NCBI RefSeq assembly: GCF_014596945.1
Contig: NZ_JACVXB010000004.1
Coordinates: 248,001-312,000, forward strand
Direction: 5' to 3'
DNA: 64,000 nt
Source: Aestuariibaculum sediminum
GTDB taxonomy: Bacteria > Bacteroidota > Bacteroidia > Flavobacteriales > Flavobacteriaceae
The position numbers and the translations under genes were made by a program. Below are positions 55,002-63,714 of this stretch, piece after piece (within the stretch, counting starts at the first letter, position 1; every line of letters begins with the position of its first letter). Below the pieces are notes generated by a model that searched no databases, was not told where the DNA came from, and worked only from the letters and a program-made list of their open reading frames with translations.

Positions 55002-56819
55002 ATGACAAAAAACGGTAACTCATTAGATCAGCGTACGTTTGATAAATTAAGCCGTTTGTATATCATTGCCTTAAGTACTATTGCGGTATCGGTAATTGTT
55101 AGTCAGATTTTAATTCGAAAACATCTTAATGCTCAGTTAAGTGATTCAACTGTAATCAATGTGGCGGGTAGACAACGCATGCTTAGCCAGAAACTTACCA
55201 AGGATATAATAGCCTTATCTACAGAGCAAAAAACCAATGAACGTATTTCGCTAAAGGATGATATTAAAGCAACGTTAAACCTTTGGGAAACATCACATCA
55301 TGCTTTACAAAATGGAAACGATAGCTTAGGGTTACCTGGAAAAAATAGTACAGATATTAACGCAAAATTTGCCAAGCTTAATCCGGTTTTTAACACGATT
55401 AGTAAATCGGTAAAAACCATTATTGAGGCAGTTGAAAACGTCCCTCCATTACCAACCTCAGTTTTTGAAAATCATATTGAAAATGTTAGACAGAATGAAG
55501 GTGTTTTCTTAGCGATGATGGATAAAATTGTTAATCAGTATGACTTTGAAGCAAATCAAAAGGTAAGTTGGTTACGACGTTTAGAGACTTTATTAACAAT
55601 TCTTACCTTAGTGATTTTATTAGCTGAATTCTTATTCATATTCTGGCCAACAGCCAAATCGGTGAGAGCTACTTTAGGAGAATTATTGCTTGCTGAACAG
55701 CGCGCTAAAAAAATGGCAATTGATGCCGACGAACTTAGTCTGGCAAAAGAGAAGTCCATGAAAGAGCTCAGAGCTTTAAATCACGCAATGGATGAAACGC
55801 TTTTGTTTGCCAGAATCACTCAAAATGGCAATGTGGTGCATATTGGTAAACGCTTTTCACGATTATTTAAATTTTCAGGATTTAATATGACGACTAGTTT
55901 TGCTGAAATTATTTCGATCCAGGAAAGCGAGCAAGTTGTTATGGAAAATATAATAACCAAAAGCAAAAAAACGGGATGGCAGGGAGAAGTTAAGGCTACA
56001 ACGAAGGATTATAAGGATATTTGGTTAGAAATGGCGATTATTCCTTTTAGTTTTAGTGATGACCGTTCGGAGTTACTCATTATAGCTTCTGATATTACTT
56101 CGCGAAAAGCAGCGCAATTAGAGATTGAGCGCCTTACTAAAGAGAGTTTCGAGGAAAAAATGAATCAGCAAAAAATTATCTCCAGTAAGATTATTGAAAA
56201 CCAGGAAAAAGAGCAAAATAGAATAGCTAAAGATGTGCATGATGGAATAGGACAAATGCTTACAGGATTAAAGTATAACTTAGAAAGTATAGATATTTCA
56301 GATATCGAAAAAACAGCATTTAAAATTGAACATCTTAAGGAGTTAACCGGTAATATAATAAAAGGTGTTCGTACAGCAACGTTCAATTTAACACCCCCCG
56401 AATTATCCGACCATGGTATCGTACCAGCCATAAATAAATTAACACATGAATTGTCAAAATTAACAGGTAAACAAATTGTTCTTTTTAATAAAACTGAGTT
56501 TAATCAGCGATTAGATTCACTGGTAGAAATTAATATATACCGAATTGTACAGGAGGCTATTAACAATGCCATAAAATATGCTAATTCTACACACATTTTG
56601 GTGTCGCTATCTCACAGTGAAAATATTTTAAGTGTTGTAATAGATGATAATGGCCAAGGTTTTAATCCGAAAAAGGTAAAGAAGGTAAAAGAAGGCGATG
56701 GCGGTATGGGAATGACTTTTATGAAAGAACGTATAAAATATATAGAAGGCCGCATATTTATTCATTCCGAGAAAGATAAAGGAACACGTGTAACCTTAAA
56801 TATTCCAATAGATAAATAA
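55002..56819 (+). CDS. NarX-like sensor histidine kinase (PilJ-type sensor domain)
   Basis: 605 residues. TM1 about 19-38; periplasmic helical domain about 40-195 beginning with VINVAGRQRMLSQKL (51-65), which resembles the nitrate-binding P-box of NarX and the PilJ N-terminal domain; TM2 about 197-217; PAS-like domain about 262-370; HisKA_3 with phosphorylated H413 (KDVHDGIGQ); HATPase with NNAIKYA (521-527), DDNGQGF (548-554) and GGMGM (567-571). It should sense nitrate/nitrite outside and phosphorylate the response regulator that follows. Confidence 0.92.
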   Translation: MTKNGNSLDQRTFDKLSRLYIIALSTIAVSVIVSQILIRKHLNAQLSDSTVINVAGRQRMLSQKLTKDIIALSTEQKTNERISLKDDIKATLNLWETSHHALQNGNDSLGLPGKNSTDINAKFAKLNPVFNTISKSVKTIIEAVENVPPLPTSVFENHIENVRQNEGVFLAMMDKIVNQYDFEANQKVSWLRRLETLLTILTLVILLAEFLFIFWPTAKSVRATLGELLLAEQRAKKMAIDADELSLAKEKSMKELRALNHAMDETLLFARITQNGNVVHIGKRFSRLFKFSGFNMTTSFAEIISIQESEQVVMENIITKSKKTGWQGEVKATTKDYKDIWLEMAIIPFSFSDDRSELLIIASDITSRKAAQLEIERLTKESFEEKMNQQKIISSKIIENQEKEQNRIAKDVHDGIGQMLTGLKYNLESIDISDIEKTAFKIEHLKELTGNIIKGVRTATFNLTPPELSDHGIVPAINKLTHELSKLTGKQIVLFNKTEFNQRLDSLVEINIYRIVQEAINNAIKYANSTHILVSLSHSENILSVVIDDNGQGFNPKKVKKVKEGDGGMGMTFMKERIKYIEGRIFIHSEKDKGTRVTLNIPIDK

Positions 56820-56839
56820 GTATTTTCACGTAAATTTTA

Positions 56840-56847
56840 TACTTTTG
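56840..56847 (+). promoter_or_regulatory. Probable -7 element of the narL-like gene
   Basis: TACTTTTG, exact TAnnTTTG, 87 bp before the ATG. A degenerate AAGTATTTTCACGT (56818-56831) lies just upstream and resembles the nitrate box in its left half only. The regulator may thus be made independently of the kinase. Confidence 0.45.
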
Positions 56848-56934
56848 CTAAGTATGAAATGTTTAGATGAATTTTATTTTAGCTTTATTGAAAAAATATT
56901 TTAAACTAAATAATAGACTAAAAAAACGAGTGTT

Positions 56935-57609
56935 ATGAGTGTAATAAATGTTGTTTTGGCCGATGACCATGTTTTAGTGAGAGATGGAATAAAGGCACTT
57001 TTAGAGGATCAAAAAGGTATTCAGGTTGTGGATGAAGCATCGAACGGCGTGGAGGCAATTGATGTTATAAAAGCGCAAAAACCACATTTATTAATAGTTG
57101 ATATTCGTATGCCTGAAATGAACGGTATAGAGGTGGTTCAGAAAATAAAAAGCGAACAAATAGACGTTAAAACTTTGGTATTGTCTATGCATGATTCCGA
57201 AGAATACGTCGTTAAAGCTATTCAAGCCGGAGCAGATGGATATTTATTAAAAGGAGCGAGCAAGGAAGAGTTTTTAAAAGCTTTGACGAGTATTGCTGCT
57301 GGAGGAAAATATTTTACCGGAGATGTATCGGCTATCATAATGAATAATTTTGTTCAAGGTTCGAATGGTGTGACAATTAGTGATAGCTCTAAAATTAAGA
57401 AAAAGGTAAAAGATCCTTTTAATTTAACTAAACGTGAACGCCAGATATTAGAATTAGTCCTTCAATTAAAAAATAATAAAGATATTGCTGAAGAATTAGA
57501 AATAAGCAAACGAACTGCTGAAGTACATCGTTTTAACTTAATGAAAAAAATGGAAGTGAAAAACCTCATGGAGTTAAGTAATAAAGCTAAAGAATTTCAA
57601 TTGGTTTAG
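56935..57609 (+). CDS. NarL/NreC-family response regulator
   Basis: 224 residues. Receiver domain 1-120 with acidic pair D10-D11, phosphorylated D56 (LLIVDIRMP) and conserved Lys in YLLKGAS; LuxR-type HTH about 157-215 (LTKRERQILELVLQLKNNKDIAEEL). It is the partner of the kinase 115 bp upstream and a likely activator of nirB, nasA and narK. Confidence 0.93.
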   Translation: MSVINVVLADDHVLVRDGIKALLEDQKGIQVVDEASNGVEAIDVIKAQKPHLLIVDIRMPEMNGIEVVQKIKSEQIDVKTLVLSMHDSEEYVVKAIQAGADGYLLKGASKEEFLKALTSIAAGGKYFTGDVSAIIMNNFVQGSNGVTISDSSKIKKKVKDPFNLTKRERQILELVLQLKNNKDIAEELEISKRTAEVHRFNLMKKMEVKNLMELSNKAKEFQLV

Positions 57610-58074
57610 ACACAATTTTAAAAAGCGTATAGATTTGATTTTTATTTAGTGCTTTTATCTCATTTTTTTATCAAAATCTTAAATACCATTCTACTTTTTA
57701 ATAAATCTACATTTTTCAACAAATACGTATTTTTGTTTTTAAAATTAAGTATTTATACTTAATTTTGTTAATATAACTTATGTTTTATAAATCAGTTTGT
57801 GCAGTCTTTAGTTAAGCCTGGCATATAGCAATAAACAATCGGGAGAAGTTAATTTTTTAATAGCTACTTGTTTGTTTTTATAAATTATGAATTTAATGGT
57901 TGGTTTTTTACTGTTTTATTAATAATTCTTGATTTAGAAACAACGTGTTATTGAAAAGGTTAAATTAGTTTAACTGCCTCTAATATAGTGGATGGAATTC
58001 ATATAATTTCTGATGCACATAGGGGTAACCTTAAAAAGTTTTAATATCGAATTTCGATTAAAATGTAATGGTTT
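57610..58074. other. 465-bp control region and long leader of the nitrate reductase gene
   Basis: The first ~110 bp are AT-rich with no gene. The promoter region is at 57721-57767. From the -7 element to the ATG there are about 300 nt of untranslated leader. It contains a 6-bp stem GTTAAA-TTAG-TTTAAC near 57960-57975 and the 13-bp palindrome ATCGAATTTCGAT at 58046-58058, 17 bp before the start codon. No short ORF or known riboswitch was recognised. Such a long leader suggests post-initiation control. Confidence 0.55.
57721..57767 (+). promoter_or_regulatory. nasA promoter region with 26-bp palindrome
   Basis: AAATACGTAT at 57721 overlaps a first -7 candidate TATTTTTG (57728-57735). A perfect inverted repeat with 12-bp arms (AAAATTAAGTAT at 57741-57752, ATACTTAATTTT at 57755-57766) contains AAGTATTTATACTT (57747-57760). 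The last T of that box is the first base of a second -7, TAATTTTG (57760-57767). This is the same geometry as at nirB. Confidence 0.65.
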
Positions 58075-61000
58075 ATGTTAAAAAATGAAGTAAAAACAAC
58101 GTGTTCGTATTGCGGCGTAGGGTGCGGTATTATAGTTAAAAGAGATAACAATAATAAAATCCTTGTTGAAGGCGATAAAAATCACCCTGTAAATAAGGGG
58201 ATGTTGTGTTCAAAAGGCATGAATTTACATTATGTTGCGAACGATGTATCCGATCGTATTTTATATCCAGAAATGCGCTGGAGTCGTTCACATCCTCGCG
58301 AACGCGTTAGTTGGGATGATGGTTTAGATCGTGCAGCTAGTGTTTTTAAATCTTTAATCAAAAAGCATGGTCCTGATAGTGTTGCATTTTATGTGTCGGG
58401 ACAGAGTTTAACAGAAGAATATTATATAGCTAATAAATTAACTAAAGGGTTTTTAGGGACTAATAATATCGATACCAATTCGAGATTATGTATGAGTTCG
58501 GCTGTAGTTGGTTATAAAAAAACTTTTGGAGAGGACAGTGTTCCTATTTCATATGCCGATATTGAATTGGCTGATTGTTTCTTAATTACTGGGGCTAATC
58601 CTGCCTGGTGTCATCCTATATTATTTAGACGCCTTGAGAAACATAAAGAAGAAAATCCCGATGTAAAAATTATTGTTGTTGATCCTAGAAAAACGGATAC
58701 CGCAAATTTTGCAGATATTCATTTGCAGCTAATTCCTGGTACCGATATTATTTTATACAATGCTATCGCAAGAAGTATATTTGAAAGGGGGCTTATTAAC
58801 GAGGAATTTATAAATAATTATACAGAAGGTTTCGAAAAATACAAAGAACAGTTAGGAGAAACATCAGTTAAGGAAGCTGCGAAGTTATGCGGAGTATCTG
58901 AAAAGGATATTAGAAAAGTTGCCGATGTTATAGGACTTTCAAAAGGTTTTATAAGTATGTGGGCGATGGGGTTAAATCAAAGCGTGGTTGGAACGGATAA
59001 AAATTTTGCATTACTTAATTTATCCTTAATTACAGGACAGGTTGGAAAACCAGGCTCAGGTCCTTTCTCATTAACGGGGCAACCCAACGCTATGGGAGGA
59101 CGAGAAGTAGGTGGTATGGCAAATTTACTGGCTGTTCATAAAGATTTAATGAATGAAGAGCATCGTCGTGAAGTGGCTCATTTTTGGGGTGTTGAACGTA
59201 TAAATCCTAAACCAGGTCTAACGGCAACACAAATGTTTGAAGCTTTGGAATCCGGAAAATTAAAGGCGATTTGGATTGCTTGTACAAATCCTTTGGTAAG
59301 TTTACCTAATTCGCACCGTATAGAAAAAGCTTTAAAGAATGCGAAGTTTGTTGTCGTACAGGATATATCTTATAAATCGGATACAGTCGAATACGCCGAC
59401 TTAGTACTCCCTGCAGCTGCTTGGTTAGAGAAGGAAGGAACGATGACCAATTCCGAGCGTCGCATTTCGTATTTACCAAAAGAAATTAATGCTCCCGGAG
59501 AAGCTAGACCAGACGTAGAAATATTTTGTGATTTTGCCAAAAGAATGGGCTTTAGGGGGTTCAATTACAATAGTGCAGAAGAAATATACGACGAATACGC
59601 ATCTATGACAAAAGGAACCAATATAGATGTATCCTTTTTAAGTTATGACCGATTAAAGAATGAAGGCACTTTTCAGTGGCCTGTACCCGAGTATAGGCAT
59701 ACTGGAACGCCTAGACTTTTTCAAGATAAGCAGTTTTTTACACCATCAAAAAAGGCCATATTTAATGTGCCCGCAGGAATAAAAAACACATCTCTTCAAC
59801 CCAACGAGACTTACCCATTAATTTTAACAACTGGTCGGGTTCGAGATCAATGGCATACTATGACAAAAACAGGAAAGGTATCCCGTTTAAAAACGCATTA
59901 CCCAAAACCAGTTTTAGAAATTAATCCGGTAGATGCTTATTTATTTAAGATTAAAGATGGCGATATAACCGAAATCAAAAGTGAAAATGGAACGGTTCGT
60001 GTTCGTGCTCAGGTAACTGAAAATATAAGTAAAGGCGTGGTATTTCTGCCGATGCATTGGGGTAAAATATTGCAAACAGATTTAAATAGAGCCAATAATT
60101 TAACGAATACACATATAGATCCGCAGTCGAAAGAACCAGACTTCAAATTTACACGGGTTTCGGTTGCAAAATTTAAAAAGCCAGTAGAGAAAATAATTAT
60201 AGCCGGTGCTGGTGCTGCTGCATTCAGGTTTATTCAAAATTATCGAGAAAATAATCAGGAAGATGAAATTCTGGTGTTTTCAAAAGAACCTAATCTATTC
60301 TATAATCGCGTATTATTGCCTGAATATGTTATCGAAGAGTTAAGTTGGGAGCAATTATTAAAAATTAAGAAAAATGAATTAAATAAATTAAACATTAAAG
60401 TTTATCCTGAAACTTTGATAGAAAAAATAGATACGAAGCAAAAGGTGGTAACCGATAGTCACGGAGAAACACACAGTTTTGATAAGTTAATACTTGCAAC
60501 AGGAAGTCGTGCTTTTATACCCAAAGACGTTCAAATTAACTTACCAGGTAGATTTACCATGCGTAATAAAGGAGATGCCGATAATTTTAAAGCTTATTTA
60601 GATGCTACAGGTTTACCACCAGAAGAACAACATATTGTTATTGTTGGTGGGGGGTTACTTGGTTTAGAGCTTGCTGCGGCGATGAAACATAAAAATGTAA
60701 AAGTCACTATTATTCAACGAGCTTCACGATTAATGGAAAGACAACTGGATGCAATTTCAAGTAAACTATTGGCTTTAGATGTTCAGGAACGTGGGATCCA
60801 GATTTATTTTGACAATGAAGTGAGCACCGTTTTTGATGATGAGGATTCAAATGAATTAAATATAACCTTAAAGAGTGGAAAATTTATTGCTGCTCACGCC
60901 ATTGTTTACGCCATTGGAACTATACCAAATGTTGAAATTGCTCGTGAAAACGGCATTGTTTGTGGGCGAGGTGTAAAAGTTAATCAGCATTTACAGTCGT

Positions 61001-61596
61001 CGCACCCAGATATCTTTGCTATTGGCGAAATTGCCGAGTTCAATAATCAGCTTTTCGGTATTACATCGGCTGCCGAGGAACAGGCTAATATTTTGTCCAA
61101 TTATTTAGCGGGAGATGTGAGTTGTGCCTATAATGGCTCTGTGTTAATGAATATTCTCAAGTTTAATGACCTGAATTTGTGTAGTATTGGAGAAATAAAA
61201 GTGCCTGAAAACGACGATTCATATGAAGAAGTAATTTTTACCGATATATCTAAACGCTACTATAAAAAATGTATTGTTAAAGATGATTTATTGATAGGGG
61301 CGGTTTTAATGGGAGATAAAAATGAATTCGCAGAATTTAAAACCATGATTGAGAGTAAAATAGAAATGGCTGATAAGCGAGATAAATTGCTAAGAGGGGC
61401 TTCTAATGATGTACCTGTTATCGGTAAGTTGGTGTGTTCTTGTAGTCAGGTTGGAGAAGGAAATATCGAAGAGACCATTAAGTCAGGTTGTGTCGATTTC
61501 ACCGAGTTATGTAATAAAACAGGCGCAGGTTTGGGGTGTGGAAGTTGCAAAACAGAAGTCAGGGAAATTTTAAGCAATAATAAAGTTTTAGCCTAG
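58075..61596 (+). CDS. nasA: Assimilatory nitrate reductase fused to FAD/NAD reductase and [2Fe-2S] domain
   Basis: 1173 residues. Residues 1-700 are a NasA/NapA-type molybdenum subunit with [4Fe-4S] ligands C10, C13, C17 and C45, Mo-ligand C139 (SRLCMSSA), and C-terminal pterin domain (TTGRVRDQWHTMTKTG). Residues about 705-1085 are a NirB/NasC-like FAD/NAD reductase (IIIAGAGAAA, ATGSRAFIP, IVGGGLLGLELA). Residues 1120-1160 form a BFD-type [2Fe-2S] domain (C1121, C1123, C1155, C1158). One chain should thus carry electrons from NAD(P)H to nitrate in the cytoplasm. The rubredoxin-like gene starts 10 bp later. Confidence 0.94.
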   Translation: MLKNEVKTTCSYCGVGCGIIVKRDNNNKILVEGDKNHPVNKGMLCSKGMNLHYVANDVSDRILYPEMRWSRSHPRERVSWDDGLDRAASVFKSLIKKHGPDSVAFYVSGQSLTEEYYIANKLTKGFLGTNNIDTNSRLCMSSAVVGYKKTFGEDSVPISYADIELADCFLITGANPAWCHPILFRRLEKHKEENPDVKIIVVDPRKTDTANFADIHLQLIPGTDIILYNAIARSIFERGLINEEFINNYTEGFEKYKEQLGETSVKEAAKLCGVSEKDIRKVADVIGLSKGFISMWAMGLNQSVVGTDKNFALLNLSLITGQVGKPGSGPFSLTGQPNAMGGREVGGMANLLAVHKDLMNEEHRREVAHFWGVERINPKPGLTATQMFEALESGKLKAIWIACTNPLVSLPNSHRIEKALKNAKFVVVQDISYKSDTVEYADLVLPAAAWLEKEGTMTNSERRISYLPKEINAPGEARPDVEIFCDFAKRMGFRGFNYNSAEEIYDEYASMTKGTNIDVSFLSYDRLKNEGTFQWPVPEYRHTGTPRLFQDKQFFTPSKKAIFNVPAGIKNTSLQPNETYPLILTTGRVRDQWHTMTKTGKVSRLKTHYPKPVLEINPVDAYLFKIKDGDITEIKSENGTVRVRAQVTENISKGVVFLPMHWGKILQTDLNRANNLTNTHIDPQSKEPDFKFTRVSVAKFKKPVEKIIIAGAGAAAFRFIQNYRENNQEDEILVFSKEPNLFYNRVLLPEYVIEELSWEQLLKIKKNELNKLNIKVYPETLIEKIDTKQKVVTDSHGETHSFDKLILATGSRAFIPKDVQINLPGRFTMRNKGDADNFKAYLDATGLPPEEQHIVIVGGGLLGLELAAAMKHKNVKVTIIQRASRLMERQLDAISSKLLALDVQERGIQIYFDNEVSTVFDDEDSNELNITLKSGKFIAAHAIVYAIGTIPNVEIARENGIVCGRGVKVNQHLQSSHPDIFAIGEIAEFNNQLFGITSAAEEQANILSNYLAGDVSCAYNGSVLMNILKFNDLNLCSIGEIKVPENDDSYEEVIFTDISKRYYKKCIVKDDLLIGAVLMGDKNEFAEFKTMIESKIEMADKRDKLLRGASNDVPVIGKLVCSCSQVGEGNIEETIKSGCVDFTELCNKTGAGLGCGSCKTEVREILSNNKVLA

Positions 61597-61606
61597 TATT
61601 AACCAA

Positions 61607-63040
61607 ATGCATATGAAAGAGTCATATAGATTAAGAATAAACGGAGGTGTACTTTCACCTGGAGAGTTAAAATATATTTGTGAAGCAGCAGAAGGTCTGG
61701 GTTTGGATGCAATTTCATTTGGTTCACGACAGGATATTATTTTTCCTGAAGAAATTGATGAAAGTAAGTTTCATCAGTTTGATAAAATTAAGTTCATCAA
61801 ACCAAAGCGAGATGGTATGGAAAACATTGTTTCTTCCTATGTTTCTGCCGATATATTACCGAATACTTCATGGCTTACCAGTGATCGTTATTTGTATGTT
61901 TTGGAGCAATTTAAGCATAAACTAAAACTTCGGGTCAATATTACCGATCCTAAACAGCGTTTAGTACCTTTATTTACGGGAAATATAAATTTTATAGCCT
62001 CCGAACACGAAGATTACTGGTATTTGTACATAAGACTCCGAGGCTGGAATAAAACGGAAATGTATCCGGCGCTTATTTATAGCTGGGATATGGATAAAAT
62101 AGAATTAGCTATTGAGAATGTATTGATTGAAGAGCCAGAAAATGTAGAAACTCTTTTCGAATTGGTGAGCGATGCTGTCGATACCAACAACCGAACGGTA
62201 GACAAACCTCTTGAAGTGCCTTTTTATCCCTTTCCTTATTATGAAGGCATGAATCGCTTTGGAGACAAATACTGGTTAGGATTGTATTGGAGAAATAATC
62301 GTTACGACATTGCCTTTTTAAAAGCGATGTGTGATTTATGTTCAGAAAATAAGATAGGAAAAATATCTATAACACCTTGGAAATCTTTTATCGTGAAAGG
62401 TATTCCTGTGAAATTTAAATTGCAGTGGGAAAAGTTTTTAGGTAGCTATGGTATTAATGTAAGGCATTCTATGCTTGAGTTAAACTGGCATTTACCTGTT
62501 TTCGATTCGCATGCCTTAAACCTAAAAAAATATCTGGTAACTAATTTCGACCAAAACGATATAAGTACTTATGGACTTACATTTGGAATTGCAAATTACG
62601 AGAGCAAATCCTATCATTTTACATCTATAGTAATAGAAAAAAATAAGAGTCCAGAAAACTTAGGTGATTTTGTAATTCGAGATACTTATAACTTGTTGTA
62701 CGCCAAAAATTTCGACCCGAATACCCGAGAATATATCATGCATGTTCAAGATGTAGATATGGTTGAACTGCCAGGATTACTTATGGAATTAAGTAAACTA
62801 TATTTTGAACAACTAGGCATGGAACGTGCACAGAACGTAGTGGTGAATGAGAAAATTGAAACCCATAAGACGGAGGTTTATCAATGCAAAGAGTGTGCAA
62901 CGATTTATGAAAATAAATATGGCGATGTAACTCAAAATGTTAGTCCGAACACACCATTTGAAAGTTTACCAGAAACATATGAGTGTTCATTATGCGAGTC
63001 ACCTAAGAGCAGTTTCGAAAAAAAGATTTTAGTGTCTTAA
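61607..63040 (+). CDS. Siroheme-reductase-like protein with C-terminal rubredoxin
   Basis: 477 residues (ATG 61607; a second ATG at 61613). The N-terminus YRLRINGGVLSPGELKYICE and then DAISFGSRQDIIF resembles the ferredoxin-like half-domain of sulfite/nitrite reductases (RLRIPGG...TTRQ). The siroheme/[4Fe-4S] cysteines (C-x5-C ... C-x3-C) are absent. The last 55 residues are a complete rubredoxin with Fe ligands C427, C430, C460 and C463 and the TPFESLP motif. Directly behind nasA, it is probably an electron carrier or assembly partner of nitrate or nitrite reduction. The catalytic role is unknown. Confidence 0.82.
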   Translation: MHMKESYRLRINGGVLSPGELKYICEAAEGLGLDAISFGSRQDIIFPEEIDESKFHQFDKIKFIKPKRDGMENIVSSYVSADILPNTSWLTSDRYLYVLEQFKHKLKLRVNITDPKQRLVPLFTGNINFIASEHEDYWYLYIRLRGWNKTEMYPALIYSWDMDKIELAIENVLIEEPENVETLFELVSDAVDTNNRTVDKPLEVPFYPFPYYEGMNRFGDKYWLGLYWRNNRYDIAFLKAMCDLCSENKIGKISITPWKSFIVKGIPVKFKLQWEKFLGSYGINVRHSMLELNWHLPVFDSHALNLKKYLVTNFDQNDISTYGLTFGIANYESKSYHFTSIVIEKNKSPENLGDFVIRDTYNLLYAKNFDPNTREYIMHVQDVDMVELPGLLMELSKLYFEQLGMERAQNVVVNEKIETHKTEVYQCKECATIYENKYGDVTQNVSPNTPFESLPETYECSLCESPKSSFEKKILVS

Positions 63041-63043
63041 ATC

Positions 63044-63090
63044 TTATCTATAGATAATGGTATTTTCAACTATATCTACACGCTGTGTAG
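63044..63090 (+). other. Two small inverted repeats after the nitrogen operon
   Basis: A perfect 14-bp palindrome TTATCTATAGATAA (63044-63057) begins 3 bp after the rubredoxin gene stop. A 6-bp hairpin CTACAC-GCT-GTGTAG (63076-63090) follows. Neither has a T-tract, so a terminator is only possible; the first could be a regulator site for the next gene. Confidence 0.3.
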
Positions 63091-63155
63091 CGAAAACATT
63101 TGTGATTCATTTTCGAAAATAATATTTTTAAATAGCACTTTCTTAAAATTTTTCC

Positions 63156-63569
63156 ATGAATAAGGCTCTGAAAATATTGTTTATTGACGATGACGTAATT
63201 GAAGCAATGAAATTTAATCGTGTGGTATCATCGTTAAAATTAAATCATGAAGTCATAGAGGCTAAAAATGGGGAAGAAGCATTGCAGATTCTTAATGATA
63301 AAGAAAACCTTCCAGATATTATATTATTAGATTTAAATATGCCTAAGCTTAACGGTATAGATTTTTTAAAAATTCTTAAAAGCGACGACATTTTAAATTA
63401 CGTTCCTACCATAGTATTAACTACCTCTAATAATCCCAACGATTTAAAAGCTTGTTATAAAATAGGCGTTGCAGGTTATGTAAAAAAACCACTAAAATAT
63501 GAAGATTACGTATTAAAAATTCAAAATTTAATTAGCTATTGGAGCATGAACGAATTAGTAGAGTTATAG
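63156..63569 (+). CDS. Single-domain response regulator (CheY/Rcp1-like)
   Basis: 137 residues, receiver domain only. Acidic residues D11-D13, phosphorylated D59 (IILLDLNMP), conserved Thr in VLTTSNN and Lys in YVKKPL. The loop NNPNDLKACYKIG and the total length fit the Rcp1 group that often works in multi-step relays. The downstream Hpt gene is its likely partner. Confidence 0.93.
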   Translation: MNKALKILFIDDDVIEAMKFNRVVSSLKLNHEVIEAKNGEEALQILNDKENLPDIILLDLNMPKLNGIDFLKILKSDDILNYVPTIVLTTSNNPNDLKACYKIGVAGYVKKPLKYEDYVLKIQNLISYWSMNELVEL

Positions 63570-63714
63570 GGAGCTAATTGTTAAATGTATTTTAGTAAAT
63601 AATTTAAAGTGTAACGAATTTAATTTTAGTAAATACATTAATTTTTATTAATTGTTTATTTTGGTCATTGAGACTATTTTAGCTTTATTGTAAAAAAGTG
63701 AAATTTTAATTTTC

